From Thuidium tamariscinum (Eukaryota > Streptophyta > Bryopsida > Hypnales > Thuidiaceae), in NCBI GenBank assembly GCA_947034885.2, contig OX344758.2, forward strand, positions 6,326,501 through 6,390,500: a stretch of DNA of 64,000 nt, given 5' to 3'. The position numbers and the translations under genes were made by a program. How positions within the stretch are numbered: the stretch's first letter is position 1; each line of letters begins with the position of its first letter. Under the pieces are notes generated by a model. It had not been told where the DNA came from. It saw nothing but the letters and a program-made list of their open reading frames with translations, and did no database searches. Shown piece after piece: positions 1-10,620 of this stretch.

Positions 1-667
1 TTAGTAGAAAACTCAAAATAATAGACTTCCAAAAATTAGTCCCCCTTTATATTGTCTAAAAGATATGCGTGCACAAAATAGAAGAACTAAAAATTCAGGA
101 TAATAGATATTTTTGTGTTTGAATTTTTCAAAAAGAAAGAATTTTTTTTTAGTTTAATCCAAAAAAATTAACTAAAAAATAGCCATCTTCAACCTGAAGG
201 GCTTCTAATCAATTATCCAAAATGGTTAAGGTGACATCCAATTGAGGGTACCTTAAAAATTATTTTTTATAAATATGAAAAAAATTAACTAAGTGTACAG
301 TAGTTTTGTGTACCTTAATTATGAATATGGGGTCCTTTCAAGGTGTAAAGAAAAAGTTATGGCCCAAAACTATATCGCCCTGCTGCACGTGACAGGAAAT
401 AATTCAAATGTCTAGTATCTACCTCGTTATTATGTGTGTTCTTTGTTCGGCAACTCTCCTTCAAAATTGAAATAATTCTGTAGTTCGACGACGCTAAAAT
501 TGATCGAAAGTACTATGCACCAGCAGTTTCGAATCTCTCTGAAAATAGCAAACTCCTCGAATTCAAAAGTGACAGTGAACGTCAAAGCTCAAAGTTAACA
601 TGCTGAATACAAAAATTGCTAAAGCTACGTACGTGACTGTCTGAAGTTCGAGAATTCGAAGCCTTAC
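1..667 (-). other. Intron 1 of RLK gene A (partial)
   Basis: This non-coding stretch is similar to 33035-33620 and 56390-57070, which are intron 1 of genes B and C. No exon is visible in it; the B and C copies place the next exon about 1.75 kb downstream, beyond the left edge. Confidence 0.6.
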
Positions 668-779
668 ATTCAACTTCTGGTAACTGGACTAGGTTCTGTG
701 CATTAGCGAAATTGCTGAAGACAACGAGAGAAAGAAGCAAAGAGATTCTCATCGCCAACAAGCGCTTCGAATTTGTCAT
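668..779 (-). CDS. RLK gene A, exon 1 (signal peptide); rest lies beyond the left edge
   Basis: First coding exon of a third RLK copy. It encodes 37 codons plus one base, starting MTNSKRLL, followed by a hydrophobic stretch ([17 protein letters not shown]) typical of a secretory signal peptide, with likely cleavage near ANA-Q, and ending in VQLPEVE. Exon 1 of genes B (33622-33733) and C (57074-57185) has the same 112-bp length and the same AAT|GTAAGG donor. Reading 12 nt further upstream gives only a TTG codon, so the ATG at 779 is the better start. In C the exon joins in phase to an LRR N-cap exon; here bases 1-667 would be intron 1 and the receptor body is outside the window. Whether gene A is intact cannot be judged. 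Confidence 0.7.
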
Positions 780-1071
780 GGCCACTTCCAATCGGCGTAG
801 TTGCTGGTCGCGTGCTTGTCTGCTGGAGGTCTTACGCCAGATTTTCTAAGCAAGCGAACGCATGCACTAGTCAAAAAACTGTCACATCTGAGTCTTGCAC
901 GCTCATTTCCATCTGCCCCCGAACGCAACGATCTACTGGAATAACAAAATCAAGACGAACTACTGAAGCAACCAAGTGTACTTCACATTCGACCTCACGC
1001 CTCTTCAGTCCAAATCTGAGTGAGTGAATGCCTCCAGGGAAGCATTGTTGAACCAGTCCTCAATGAGGGTT

Positions 1072-1077
1072 CTTATA
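1072..1077 (-). promoter_or_regulatory. TATA-box candidate of RLK gene A
   Basis: On the minus strand this reads CTATAAGAA, 293 bp before the gene A ATG. The same motif in the same context lies 306 bp before the ATG of B (34039-34044) and 294 bp before that of C (57479-57484). Conservation in three copies supports a core promoter with a 5' leader of about 260 nt; the transcription start itself is inferred. Confidence 0.45.
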
Positions 1078-1082
1078 GCTGC

Positions 1083-1990
1083 CATCTCCCCGACTTGAAA
1101 CCTTGAAACCCCTTGAAACCTCTCGACACTTGCTTAAAACAGTGTTGCTTGAAGCCTTGAAACGTCTCGACACTTGCTTCTAGTCATAGTATACCAATTC
1201 AACCGTCTGCACAAAAGCATAGTAGCAAAAGTCTAGTTGGGAATCGGAATCTCGGAAACAATGCGCCGAGACCTATGCTGGATCTCCAGGGACGGAGCTC
1301 AGATCGGTTCCCGTGTTAATTCCCGGTAATTCGCACTGAGTCTCACATTTCCCACTGAACTTTGAAAGTGAACACCTGTAAAGACTTTACTATTTACAGG
1401 AATATAGCTAGGACACATGTCGCAATCCCTCATACACAGGGAAATATGAGACTCGCCGGGAACCACATTGGGAACCCAATATGAGCTCCCTGTCGATCGG
1501 AGGTCGCAACAATTTCAACCTCACAAGCGCGTTGGATATACGGCATGTAGGAGGCATGTAGGAGCCCGGAATATCGGCGCTTACTTACAGCTGAAATCCT
1601 CAAAAAACTACTTTCTCTACTCCCAGACATGCTTGAAGTAGTGTTCCTTGAAGCCTTGAAGTCACTCGTCACTTGCTTCTAGCTAGTCATAGATTACAAA
1701 TTCAACTGTCTCTACAAAAGCATAGAACTTTGCAAAAGTCTAGTTGGAAATCCGGATCTTGGGAACGGCGATGCATGCATGGAGATGCTGGACCGGAGGT
1801 CGCAACAATTTCAACCTCACAAAGCGCGGTGGATGGCAGGTAAGAGCCCGGTAGTCTCTCGGTGCACAGTTATTAGAGCCGAATTTTCATTGAATACCCA
1901 CTTAACCTCATTCAAAACGCTACTTTCTCTACTCCTCGACATGCTTGAATCAGTGTTGCTTGAAGCCATGAAGTCTCTCCCTCGGGAAAA
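1083..1990. repeat. About 296-bp tandem repeat upstream of RLK gene A
   Basis: Blocks containing 'gtcgcaacaatttcaacctc', 'cttgaagccttgaa', 'cacttgcttctagtcatag' and 'caaaagcatag' recur in order. The gtcgcaac landmark is at about 1503 and 1799, a period near 296 bp, with a third partial copy at 1100-1250. Gene C has a similar duplication (landmarks about 57505 and 57808), and gene B lacks most of it. The repeat lies just upstream of the TATA candidate and could carry repeated regulatory sites. Short ORFs inside it are not conserved as proteins. Confidence 0.6.
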
Positions 1991-2581
1991 CACTGAAATT
2001 TTTTATTTTTCACACTCGATAAATTTTACAAATTTTGATTTCATATTTGCTTCAGAGACCCCAAATTAGATAGCAGAGGTGTACAAGGTAAATTAATCAA
2101 GCACAATTAAAATAGGGGGCTTTTCCTTTTACTTGCATCCCTGGCATGATCGACTTGGAGGTGCCGAGCGAGCGAGGGGGCCAGTTCACCCCGACCGATG
2201 ACTTCCGCGCTTCGGAAATTTTACGGAGAAGAGTCCTTTATTAGACGGAACTTCTATTCTCATTTTTTTCAGCTAGTCGGTACGTAACTGAGTGTTTAAT
2301 TTGCTTGGAAGAAGCCAGTGATCGAACTAGCTCCTGTCAATGCCAAGTTCAATTCATTTAGAACTGCCAAATTAAGTACGCTCGTGTTCCATCTTGCTAG
2401 CTCCATATCATCACCACTGAATTTGAGGTGTTTCTCTTTTTCTAGACACGGTGCAAAAATCTTTCCATGATCTCTCCTCGTCTGCAAACGTAAACGGTGT
2501 CTCTGCCCGGAGTCACTTCCGGCAGTCAACTTCCCCACACTCGAACTCACAACTTGTAACGACACTGCTTGCACTGTGTAC
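1991..2581. other. Conserved upstream region of RLK A, no gene seen
   Basis: The segment is similar to 34440-35000 and 58150-58630 upstream of genes B and C. The three copies differ by indels that break any common reading frame. I see no gene. Confidence 0.45.
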
Positions 2582-2893
2582 ATGCCCAATTTCGTTAAAA
2601 TGGCGGTATTCCAAATGCCATTTTTCACACCGCGGAGTCTGAACTGAAAATTGATATCTAAGATAGGTATAGATTTTCAGACATCTATGACATATATAGA
2701 TTTCCAAAATCTATGACCGATTTAGATTTCAGATCATGTGATCTGAAACATCTCGGACAGGTGTGGTTTTCAGAAATCCACAACCCATGTAGATTCCGAA
2801 AATCTATGACTGGTGTAGATTTCAGACCTTGCGGTCTAAACCGTCAAAAGTGTCAAATTAATGGAATACCGCCATTTTAACGAAATTCGCCAT
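2582..2893. mobile_element. 312-bp MITE flanked by GTAC
   Basis: Terminal inverted repeats of about 32 bp contain 'AATTTCGTTAAAATGGCGG' on the left and its reverse complement on the right. GTAC flanks both sides (2578-2581 and 2894-2897). At the matching places upstream of B (about 35675) and C (about 58640) the element is absent and the flanks are continuous, so this is an insertion. The interior holds degenerate repeats of roughly 45-50 bp built around 'aaaatctatgac'. Superfamily not assigned. Confidence 0.75.
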
Positions 2894-4470
2894 GTACCTG
2901 CGTTTTGAAAAGTATTACTTGAATCGGTTCAAGTGTCTTGGCCGGGGTTCAATTTGTTCAACCATGGTGACTCGACGCGGTCGACGATAATTTTTAAAAG
3001 CATCTTAAGAGCGGGTTTCGGGATCATTTTCTGGACATTTTCAGCAGGAAAGTTTGCAAGGTTTTGCTAACCCACACTGATCTCCACCCGAGTACGTCAC
3101 GTAACTTGTATAAGGTAGGAGGTCCTTAAATGGACCACTTAACAGCTGATTTGCATTTTGGGGAAGCTAAAACTCCTTGAAGTATTTTTCAATAAATTTT
3201 CATCAAAAGAGAAATGGAATTGACATCTAATACAAGTTGTTTCATATTTTTGAGACCTTTGAGGAATTAGTTACAAATTTTTGAAGTTGCAGAAAAGTTC
3301 ATTTCAGTGGGCTCTTAAATGGGTCACCTTGTCAAATGTAGACTGCTTGTACATTGAAGAGTGAAAAATGTACCTCTAGAGCTTGTTCCATTCTAGAGCC
3401 TGTGCCATTTTAGGACCTCCTACCTTATACCGCGTTAAGTTTGACATGATGAGATTATGATGTTTTGGAACTTTCAGGCTCACTGTCTAGCTAGCTGCTG
3501 GACACCCAGTTCAGTACCATTTCTTGAGGTTTGACTAATTATTTGGACTGAATTGCAAGGAGCTCACACTTTTCTTGACTAATTATTTGGAGTTTTGGAC
3601 TGAATTGTAAGGAGCTCACACTTTTTTTGACAAATTATTTGGACTGAATTGAAAGCAGCTCAGACTCTCATTGAAGTTTGGTTGCAGATGAAGAAAATCA
3701 CGATGTACTGTAGTTCCCAGCCCTTTTTTTTACTTTTTGAGAAAGTGCCAAGATGGCAATCACTTTAAATTTGGTGAAGCATTGTATTTCTACATTCACC
3801 TGTCTTTTGGACTTAAAAAACACTTTTCCATCATAATCATACACTTTTTCATCCAAATTTGGCAACTTCATCAATCCATATTTTAAAGAGAATTGAAAAT
3901 TATTTTATGAAAAAAGATTACTTCTATCTTGGAAAAAAAAAAGACATTTATTTTGAAATGGTGCAATCTGGCCCCATGGTACTGGGAAAAAAAAGGGCTG
4001 GAGTAGTAACTGTTCCAAATGATCGATGTAGAAAGCCAACCTCTACATTTGGGAGAGAGGGCTCTGCCATAGTTCAGGAAGTTATGGCTGGTGAGCTTTT
4101 GAGATTAGTTCAATGAGAGGGAGGCCTGTGAGGGATGGGCATTGCCAGCCGAGAGAGTTGTGTGAAAACACGTGACTTCAGGCTCATTTCAACATACAGT
4201 TGAATTAATAGGTATTTACTTTGTCAAATTTTAAACTAGAGTTGGATTTGTATATGAAAATTGAAATATGATATTAGTGTAGAGTTTAAATAGAATGTCA
4301 CATTGAGTGGCTTCATGAGCAATTGAGGAATAGTGTGCCCATTGCCATAGCCAAAATATAAATAAAAGTAATTTCTACATTTTAATTCATTTAAACTTTG
4401 AAATTCAATATCTTTCACGTGTTCTGTAGGTCCAGTTGCCATGAAACAAAACCCATGCTCCCCACTTCAT
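2894..4470. other. Non-coding upstream region with a nested MITE, no gene seen
   Basis: Outside the MITE at 3113-3426 the sequence resembles 35690-36120 and 58650-59130. An 85-codon plus-strand ORF at 3859-4116 spans a segment conserved in the other units, but indels break the frame there, so it is probably not a gene. Confidence 0.4.
3113..3426. mobile_element. 314-bp TA-flanked MITE (mariner/Stowaway-like target)
   Basis: Terminal inverted repeats begin AAGGTAGGAGGTCC and end with the reverse complement, flanked by TA on both sides. The homologous sites in B and C read through ('cttctataaaccg', 'cttgtgtataccg') without the element. A diverged relative lies at 37812-38137 and shares interior text such as 'gttgtttcatatttttgag'. 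Confidence 0.75.
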
Positions 4471-4474
4471 TGTA

Positions 4475-5200
4475 GGGTCATTGCAAGAAACACTTGTACT
4501 ATTTTATGTCACACGTTGCATGCTGATCTGTTTTTTGGCCATAACTTTTGTTTTTTGGCTCTCAATATTTATAGGAAAGGTATTCATAACTATTATACAC
4601 CTTCCTTGTTTTTTTCATAATTTTCAAAAATATTTTACTATCCAAAAATAGACCCCGATTGAATGACACACTTTGTAGTTTAGAGATTTTTAGTACTATG
4701 GAATACCTTTTTTTTAATGATTTTGAGATGAAATTTGGATGAGATAGTCTTCCAGTAGACTTCTAGCTTTCCAAAGAAGGATTTTCAAAAATAGTTAATT
4801 TATGTGGTGTAGAAGTCTACAAAGTGAGCTTCTTTCTGCTTGTATTTTGAAATATATTAAATACGATTTTGGTGGGTTTTTTGGTGAATGACCATCTCCA
4901 TAAAGTTGTTGCAAATGGTCACTTTTTATTTTTTGAAACTACTTATTTTTACTATTTTTCCCTAATTTTTGAATCAAAGTACCTATTTTCTTGAGATTTG
5001 ACACTTTTCAAGTTCTCCTACTTAGATAATTTTTCTATCAATTTCCTTCAGTGAAAACCTTCATTTTAGAGGTATATACATTATTCATATTTTTTTATAT
5101 TTAAAAAAAATTAATTTTCTAATTTTATAGTACTCCTAAAAAAGTCATGAGTACTGTTACAAAACGCAACAAAATTGACAAGTGTTTCTTACAATGACCC
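4475..5200. mobile_element. 726-bp MITE of the GGGTCATTGCAAG family
   Basis: The left end is GGGTCATTGCAAGAAACACT and the right end is its near-perfect reverse complement. The four flanking bases are TGTA and TATA, a 4-bp duplication with one change. Other members are 26044-26803 (GTAA/GTAA), 27638-28355, 37037-37796 (TTAA/TTAA) and 50845-51549. The interior is AT-rich with no transposase frame. Confidence 0.8.
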
Positions 5201-6115
5201 TATACGTCTACGAGATCTCAACATAACAAACAAAACAAACAACTCAAACAACCTCATTTAACAACCTAATTTAACAACTGAAGGACCAAGGCCACGGTCT
5301 GGTGTTCACAGGAGCTCTCTTCCAAGGTAGAGTATTTCAATTGGGTTCTCTTGAAGTGTCGAGTGTTTTAGGGTTGCACACTGCTGATGCATGCGTGTGC
5401 AAAAGGGTTGCTGAGCGGCATCAAATGCAGCGATTGAGCTTGCAAGCTCGGTCACATGCATAATTATGTGAAATCAGAGAGTTGGCGCAGCAGAATTGGT
5501 GCACAGTTTTTGCGATTTCAGCCCTTTGCCTACTTTCATGTTGTAAGGAGTAGGTATGTGCATTGACACTTGGAAAGGATTTGGACATAAACTAGGCCTG
5601 TTTTTAAGAGTGGCCTGAATGCCTGATGTAAGAAATTCAACTTGAATCGTTCTCCACTCATAACATTCAGTAGCAAGAAGAGACTTTGCCTTTTCCAAGC
5701 AGGCAGAGTCATCCATGAATTCCAAGCTGAAACTCTGACACAGCTTTGCTACTGAATAAAAGTTACTGATTTGGTGTGGAATATGCCACACCATTTCATC
5801 CTTTTGGATGGAATGATGTGGGATATTCCACACCATTCCGTCCTTGGGAAGGCAGTCCTGCAGAGTGCTACAGAATGTTATGCTGTAGAATAAAAGAGTC
5901 CAAGTTTTGAGTTCATATTGATTGTGTGGGCTGGTTGCCAAGTGCATGCCTTCTGACGGTGTTTATGTACGTGAATGTGTGTACTTGTTACTTTGTGTAC
6001 CTTCTGCTATTGATTTGTTTCTGAACCCTAGAAGGATCTTCAATCAAAGTTGATGGCTTTTGCCCCATGGCTGTGGGCATTGAAATCTGTTGCGATTTCT
6101 ATTTTGCTAAGCTAA
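5201..6115 (-). other. Conserved block with a 157-codon ORF of unknown nature
   Basis: A minus-strand ORF at 5474-5947 encodes 157 residues ending in segments such as LKNRPSLCPNPFQVSMHIPT. The same C-terminal text is kept at 39000-39130, where the middle is deleted. I do not recognise it. Part of it is a DNA hairpin around 'gtggaatatgccacacc', which explains the repeated VWNIPH/VWHIPH peptides. It may be a gene fragment or old transposon; there is no splice or promoter evidence. Confidence 0.25.
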
Positions 6116-6524
6116 GAGTATCCCCACGCTAGACCCCTCAAGTAGGGGCGCTAAATGGGTTTTGACATGGGTTGATGGTTAGTGAAGGTGCTTCATGCCC
6201 CATGCCTACACTCTTAATTCACTCACTAAACACATCTCCCAAGCCAAAGAACTACCTTTATGAAACCAAGTGAAAGATGTCAGGCCAAGTGTTGGGCCTC
6301 CAAGCTCTGAATGGTTGAACATTCCCTGAGAGTGTGCTCGAATTGAATAAATCAAGATTTAGTGAGCCACGAGGAAGAAACACAACAGTTGAGTGCCAAT
6401 GTTACTTTGAAGTGTTTGCTAGCTAAATATTTTGTTTGGAGTGCCTGGTATGGGACAGTTTCACAGGACAAATATGCAACATTATCATTTTTCAACCCTT
6501 TGGCGTGCAGGCATGGAGATGCTC
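6116..6524. mobile_element. 409-bp MITE with TAA target duplication (Harbinger/Tourist-like)
   Basis: The ends are GAGTATCCCCACGC on the left and the reverse complement of GAGCATCTCCATGC on the right. TAA is found on both sides (6113-6115, 6525-6527). The right TAA is also the left flank of the next element. The matching region near 40975 in the B-C interval lacks it. Confidence 0.7.
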
Positions 6525-6527
6525 TAA

Positions 6528-6947
6528 GAGCATCCCCATAGGGCCTCAGGGAGCAATGCAAACACTGCGAATAACCGTGCCCAACTGCAAATCTTGCCCC
6601 ACATGAGGTTTGTGAACTGAAAAAAATAACAAGCCACGGCCAAAAATGGCCAAGAGACGGCCAAATGGTAGAGACTAGCAATGGCTCGGTATGTCAAATG
6701 ACATAGTCTTCCACGTATAAAGTATAGCATTGAAGACTTTTTTTTGCATAATTATAGGAGGCACTGTGAGCTTTCTGTGATGACTTGGTACACTTATAGT
6801 CTTGGTTTCCGTACCGAGTCCCCTTCCCTGAGTCTTATGCCCATCTCCTTGTGGGCCAATGAAGTGCCAAGTGACTGGTTGCATTACTTCAGCTCTGCAA
6901 ACTAGCCTTGCCTGTGCTTCTCCATTATATAGCCCGTGGAGATGCTC
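6528..6947 (+). mobile_element. 420-bp MITE, TAA target, left arm of an inverted pair
   Basis: The ends are GAGCATCCCCATAGGGCC and GAGATGCTC, with TAA on both sides. The sequence is closely matched in reverse orientation by 6985-7401, so the two form a palindrome of about 870 bp around a 37-bp spacer. Short ORFs here are mirrored in the second copy and are not genes. Confidence 0.8.
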
Positions 6948-6984
6948 TAATCTTCCACTAGACATACTTAGCAAACCATTTTTA

Positions 6985-7401
6985 GAGCATCCCCACGGAT
7001 TGTGCAATGGAGAAGCACAGGTAGGGCTGGTTTGCAGAGCTGAAGTAATGCAGCCAGTTACTTGGCACTCCATTGGCCCATAGGGAGATGGGCATAAGAC
7101 TCAGGGAAGGGGACTCGATACATAAACCAAGCTTATAAGTGTACCAAGTCATTACAGAAAGCTCATAGTGTCTCACATATGCAAAAAAAAGTCTTCAATG
7201 CTATGCTTTATACGTGGAAGACTTTGTCATTTGACGTACCGAGCCACTACCAGTCTTTACCATTTGGCCGTCTCTTGACCATTTTTGGTCATGGCCTATT
7301 ATTTTTTTCAATTCACATTGCCTCCTATAGGACAAGATTTGCAGCTAGACACGATCATTCGCAGTGTTTGCATTGCTCCCTAAGGCCCTATAGGGATGCT
7401 C
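6985..7401 (-). mobile_element. 417-bp MITE, TTA target, right arm of an inverted pair
   Basis: The ends are GAGCATCCCCACGG and GGGATGCTC, with TTA on both sides. It is the inverted copy of 6528-6947. The right flank TTAGAGGGTTGGCC continues exactly as in the empty B-C interval near 41007. Confidence 0.8.
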
Positions 7402-8250
7402 TTAGAGGGTTGGCCATGAGAGAAGACGTGAGCATCCTAGTGGATAACTTTTGGGTGTAGGCTTGAATTAATTACTAAAAACCTTCCTGATGTGCACTTG
7501 GATGTCCCAATTTGCAATTGGAAGCAGTTAGCACCACTATCTTTGACAAAAAAAGACCTCTCAAGATTTGACCTTGCTTTTTCTTACTTGGCAGTGTTTG
7601 TTTCTTTGACAAAGAAAATCAAGTCATACATCTTGAAATTTGGTGTTGCTATTTTGTGGCATGGTAGTTTTTGTTGATTTGGGCAGGACAATCGACAATC
7701 CTGTTGAAATTCTTGGATCATTCACTTCACAAGGAATATTGAAAAACTAGTTTTCATATTACAAAAAACAGGTTGCCTTGTTTGAAGAATTCATTACATG
7801 AGATTTGAGGCCTTGGGAGGGTTGTTTCAGGCTTGTTCCCAAAATGGTATCCGAAATAGCGGCCAACAGTCCCCCCCCCAAAAAAATTGGAAGGTCCTAA
7901 AATGTGAAAAAAAGTTCAAAATTTTATTTTATTTTTTTCCAAAAAAAATTGATGATGTGACATAATCTCGACCACATTGGACTGCACTATTTCTATGTTC
8001 CCATGACAAAAAAAAGCGTTCCCATAGCAGTTTCAGAGTTCTTGCAGTTAGGGAACCCGAAGTCTTCCGTAGGTACAAAATCTCATCTAATGGCATGGCT
8101 TCTAAAATTGTGTGAATGGTCCTCTATCATTGTGGTCACTGCTTTTTTCACCTTTTGAGCACCTCAACTCAAATAGAACTCCTCAATAACATGGTCACAA
8201 AGCTCCCTAACAATGTGTGTACACTCTCCATCAGGTCATGAAGAAATTAA
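7402..8250. other. Non-coding spacer shared with 41005-41600
   Basis: It aligns by eye to the B-C interval (for example 'gacctctcaagatttgacct'). A short ORF at 7492-7677 is matched at 41199-41387 with diverged residues. No recognised gene. Confidence 0.45.
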
Positions 8251-8471
8251 CCCTAGAGGGGACCGGATGCCCTTTGCGGCAATATAGTGTATTTGGAACA
8301 CAATGGTATTTCATCATAAAAACATTGACTAAGTACTTTTCAATATAAAGTAAATCAATGACCATAATCATATGTAATAACAATGTATCACAATTTATAT
8401 ATTAAATCACAATTGAAGAGTTGTGAGGCTAAATATGGGATGTATATAGAAACCCCAAGGCCTTTTTAGGA
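8251..8471. mobile_element. 221-bp TTAA-flanked element (piggyBac-type target)
   Basis: TTAA at 8247-8250 and 8472-8475 borders a segment beginning CCCTAGAGGGGACC and ending CTTTTTAGGA. The B-C interval has the uninterrupted site (gaagaaaTTAAataaaa, about 41590). A TTAA duplication with C-rich ends fits a non-autonomous piggyBac-like element. Confidence 0.7.
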
Positions 8472-9277
8472 TTAAATGAAATAAGCCTTTAATCCATTGG
8501 TACCTCAATTTTTAATCATTTATAGGATGTTTTTGTTCCTTGTACACGTTTTGGGGCTCATTCTAGAAGGATGTTGAGACCTAAATGTGTTTTTATATTG
8601 GCTCATTTGCTAATTCGTATCCAGTTAATTAAAACTAAGGTTGTTTTTTTGGTGAAATTTTGCTAGTTTGTCAGAATTCTGACCTTTGCTAGTATATCCT
8701 TCTAAAATCTAGTTTGTGCAATGAGGCTAGAAGAGGGGACATTGTTAAAAAAAAGGCCCTAATTCAAATTCAACTACACAAGGAGTCTCTACTTTTCATT
8801 TCATTTGTTCATTTATGTTTAATTGTGACTTCCAAATTTCAATAACTCCTATATAACCTTATTATCATTATGAATAGATATCATGAATATTGATACCAAT
8901 CACTGTTGGTTTGGTTTTCTTAATTTCAAAAAATTAAATTAAAATTTTCTTTTCAAAAATTCCAGAAGGCATAAAATAACTGAAAACTGATTTTTTTCTG
9001 AAATTCAAAAACAAATTCAATATATTTGATAATTAATTTTTGAAATAATTAAGTAATATTATCAAACATGGTAGTTTCTAGACCATGTCAAATTGTTTAT
9101 GTGGTAGAGTTCTCAACATTTCACATGTATTCTTATAGTTTTGGAATCTAAAATCTTCTAAAGGTCCTCCAAAACATCTAATGTTGTGAAGTTGGAAATA
9201 TTTTGATTCTGTATTCTTATTCAAATGTATAAGTTTTGTAGGATTGGTGGAAATTTGTGACGTGGGCACTTGCTTAA
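8472..9277. other. AT-rich spacer, no gene seen
   Basis: Similar to 41600-43860 in parts, with indels. Stop-rich in all frames; the 82-codon ORF at 9078-9326 crosses a transposon boundary and is rejected. Confidence 0.4.
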
Positions 9278-10198
9278 TCCCTAAAGGACCATTGTTCCCT
9301 CGGGGGACAAAATGGATTTTAGGCACGTTCCTATGACTTCAATTTTTGGTGAAACTTCTTGAATTTTCTCATAAGATAGAAAAATTGATTAGCTTTATGA
9401 AAAAATAATTTTTATTTCAATTGGTGCCCAGGAGCAAAATTTATACCACAAAAAGCTGAAAATTGAATTTAACGGGCAACAATTTTTTTTTCAAAAAGTC
9501 AAAATTTTAATTTAAAATTTTTTTTCTCTTAAATGATATGTTTTTGTCTACACGTGAAGAATGATTTGAATCATTCTATTTGGACTAGTAATGAGAAAGT
9601 TATGGACAATTTTGTCTTTTGGGCAATTTAAACATCTTCTTGAAAAAATAACTTATTAAATTCATATCTCATTGTAATTTTTAAAATTTTAAATAAATTT
9701 TTTTTGACAAGGTTACATTCACTTGCTATATCAATCTTATATTTGTGATTATTGTATTTCAATCCCATCTTGGAGCTACTAACCATTTGGTTTATCTTTC
9801 AATTTTGGACCTACTTCTACTTAACAATTTTTTAAAGAATGGTAATCAAGTGTTTTTTTTGTAAATTTTTTTCCTAAACCCTCAACTCAATTCTTTGACA
9901 CAATAGTTTATAAATTCAAATTCTATAGTGCAAATTTTTTTCACAAATGGGGATGAAAGGCATTTGAAATTGTAAACCGTAGTTCCAAAAAACTTGTTTT
10001 TTCAACTTTGAATGCTCATATCTTTCAATTTATATAATCAAACTTCATGAAATTTTTACCAAATGATCTCAATCAAGTTAGGTACAAGATTTTATGGTTA
10101 GATTTATTTTTAAATGTTTTTTTTTCTTAAATGAACGCAATAAAAATGGGAGTTTTTGAGAGTTTTTTGACAGAAAAATGGCCTTAGTCCTTCAAGGA
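9278..10198. mobile_element. 921-bp TTAA-flanked element with TCCCTAAAGGAC ends
   Basis: TTAA lies at 9274-9277 and 10199-10202. The left end TCCCTAAAGGAC is matched by the reverse complement of the right end, TCCTTGAAGGAC. The B-C interval keeps the empty site (cttccTTAAgtgtgctttt, about 43860). A second copy at 63091-64000 is cut by the window edge. No transposase ORF, so non-autonomous. Confidence 0.8.
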
Positions 10199-10325
10199 TT
10201 AAGTGTGCTTTTGGAAGCTTGAATCAATACCAATCATGATTTAAGAACTTCATATTGTTGAATATATCAATTTTGTTGTTGATTGTAGCCCAGTAAAGGA
10301 TATTTCTATTATTACATGGACTAAC

Positions 10326-10620
10326 ATTAGAAGAAATTTGAGGGCATTAGGAGACTGCGGGTTCCCGGATTGCGGGAACGCAGTTTCTGCCCTGTGAACC
10401 CGAATCCTACATGGTCGGGACACTGCCACGTAATATTTATTTATTTTTTTCAAATTTTTTTTTTGGACTTATTTTCATATTTCAGGACCCAAAAAAAAAA
10501 AAAAAATTTTTTTTTTTTTTTTTCCCATAAAAGTCGGCCTGACGAGGATCTGCGGCATTGGGAGCCGTTTCGGGAACAGACCCGAAACGGTCTCCTAATG
10601 CCCTCAGATTTCATCTAATG
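10326..10620. mobile_element. About 295-bp inverted-repeat MITE with GC-rich arms
   Basis: Inverted repeats of about 33 bp contain TGAGGGCATTAGGAGAC on the left and its reverse complement on the right. The GC-rich arms surround a run of A then T (10488-10523). The matching B-C region near 43990 lacks it. The target duplication is unclear, so the ends are approximate. Confidence 0.65.

Noticed and set aside
780-791. Upstream extension of the RLK signal-peptide ORFs
   Set aside because: The apparent start four codons upstream is TTG, and further upstream sequence is not conserved among the three copies; the shared ATG of MTNSKR is preferred.
3859-4116. 85-codon plus-strand ORF
   Set aside because: The region is conserved upstream of genes B and C, but indels and stops break the frame there, so it is not a conserved protein.
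6675-7176. Several ORFs of 64-132 codons
   Set aside because: They lie within the inverted MITE pair, mirror one another on opposite strands and have no domain.
10488-10523. A-run followed by T-run
   Set aside because: Could suggest a poly-A tail of a retroelement, but it is the centre of an inverted-repeat MITE.
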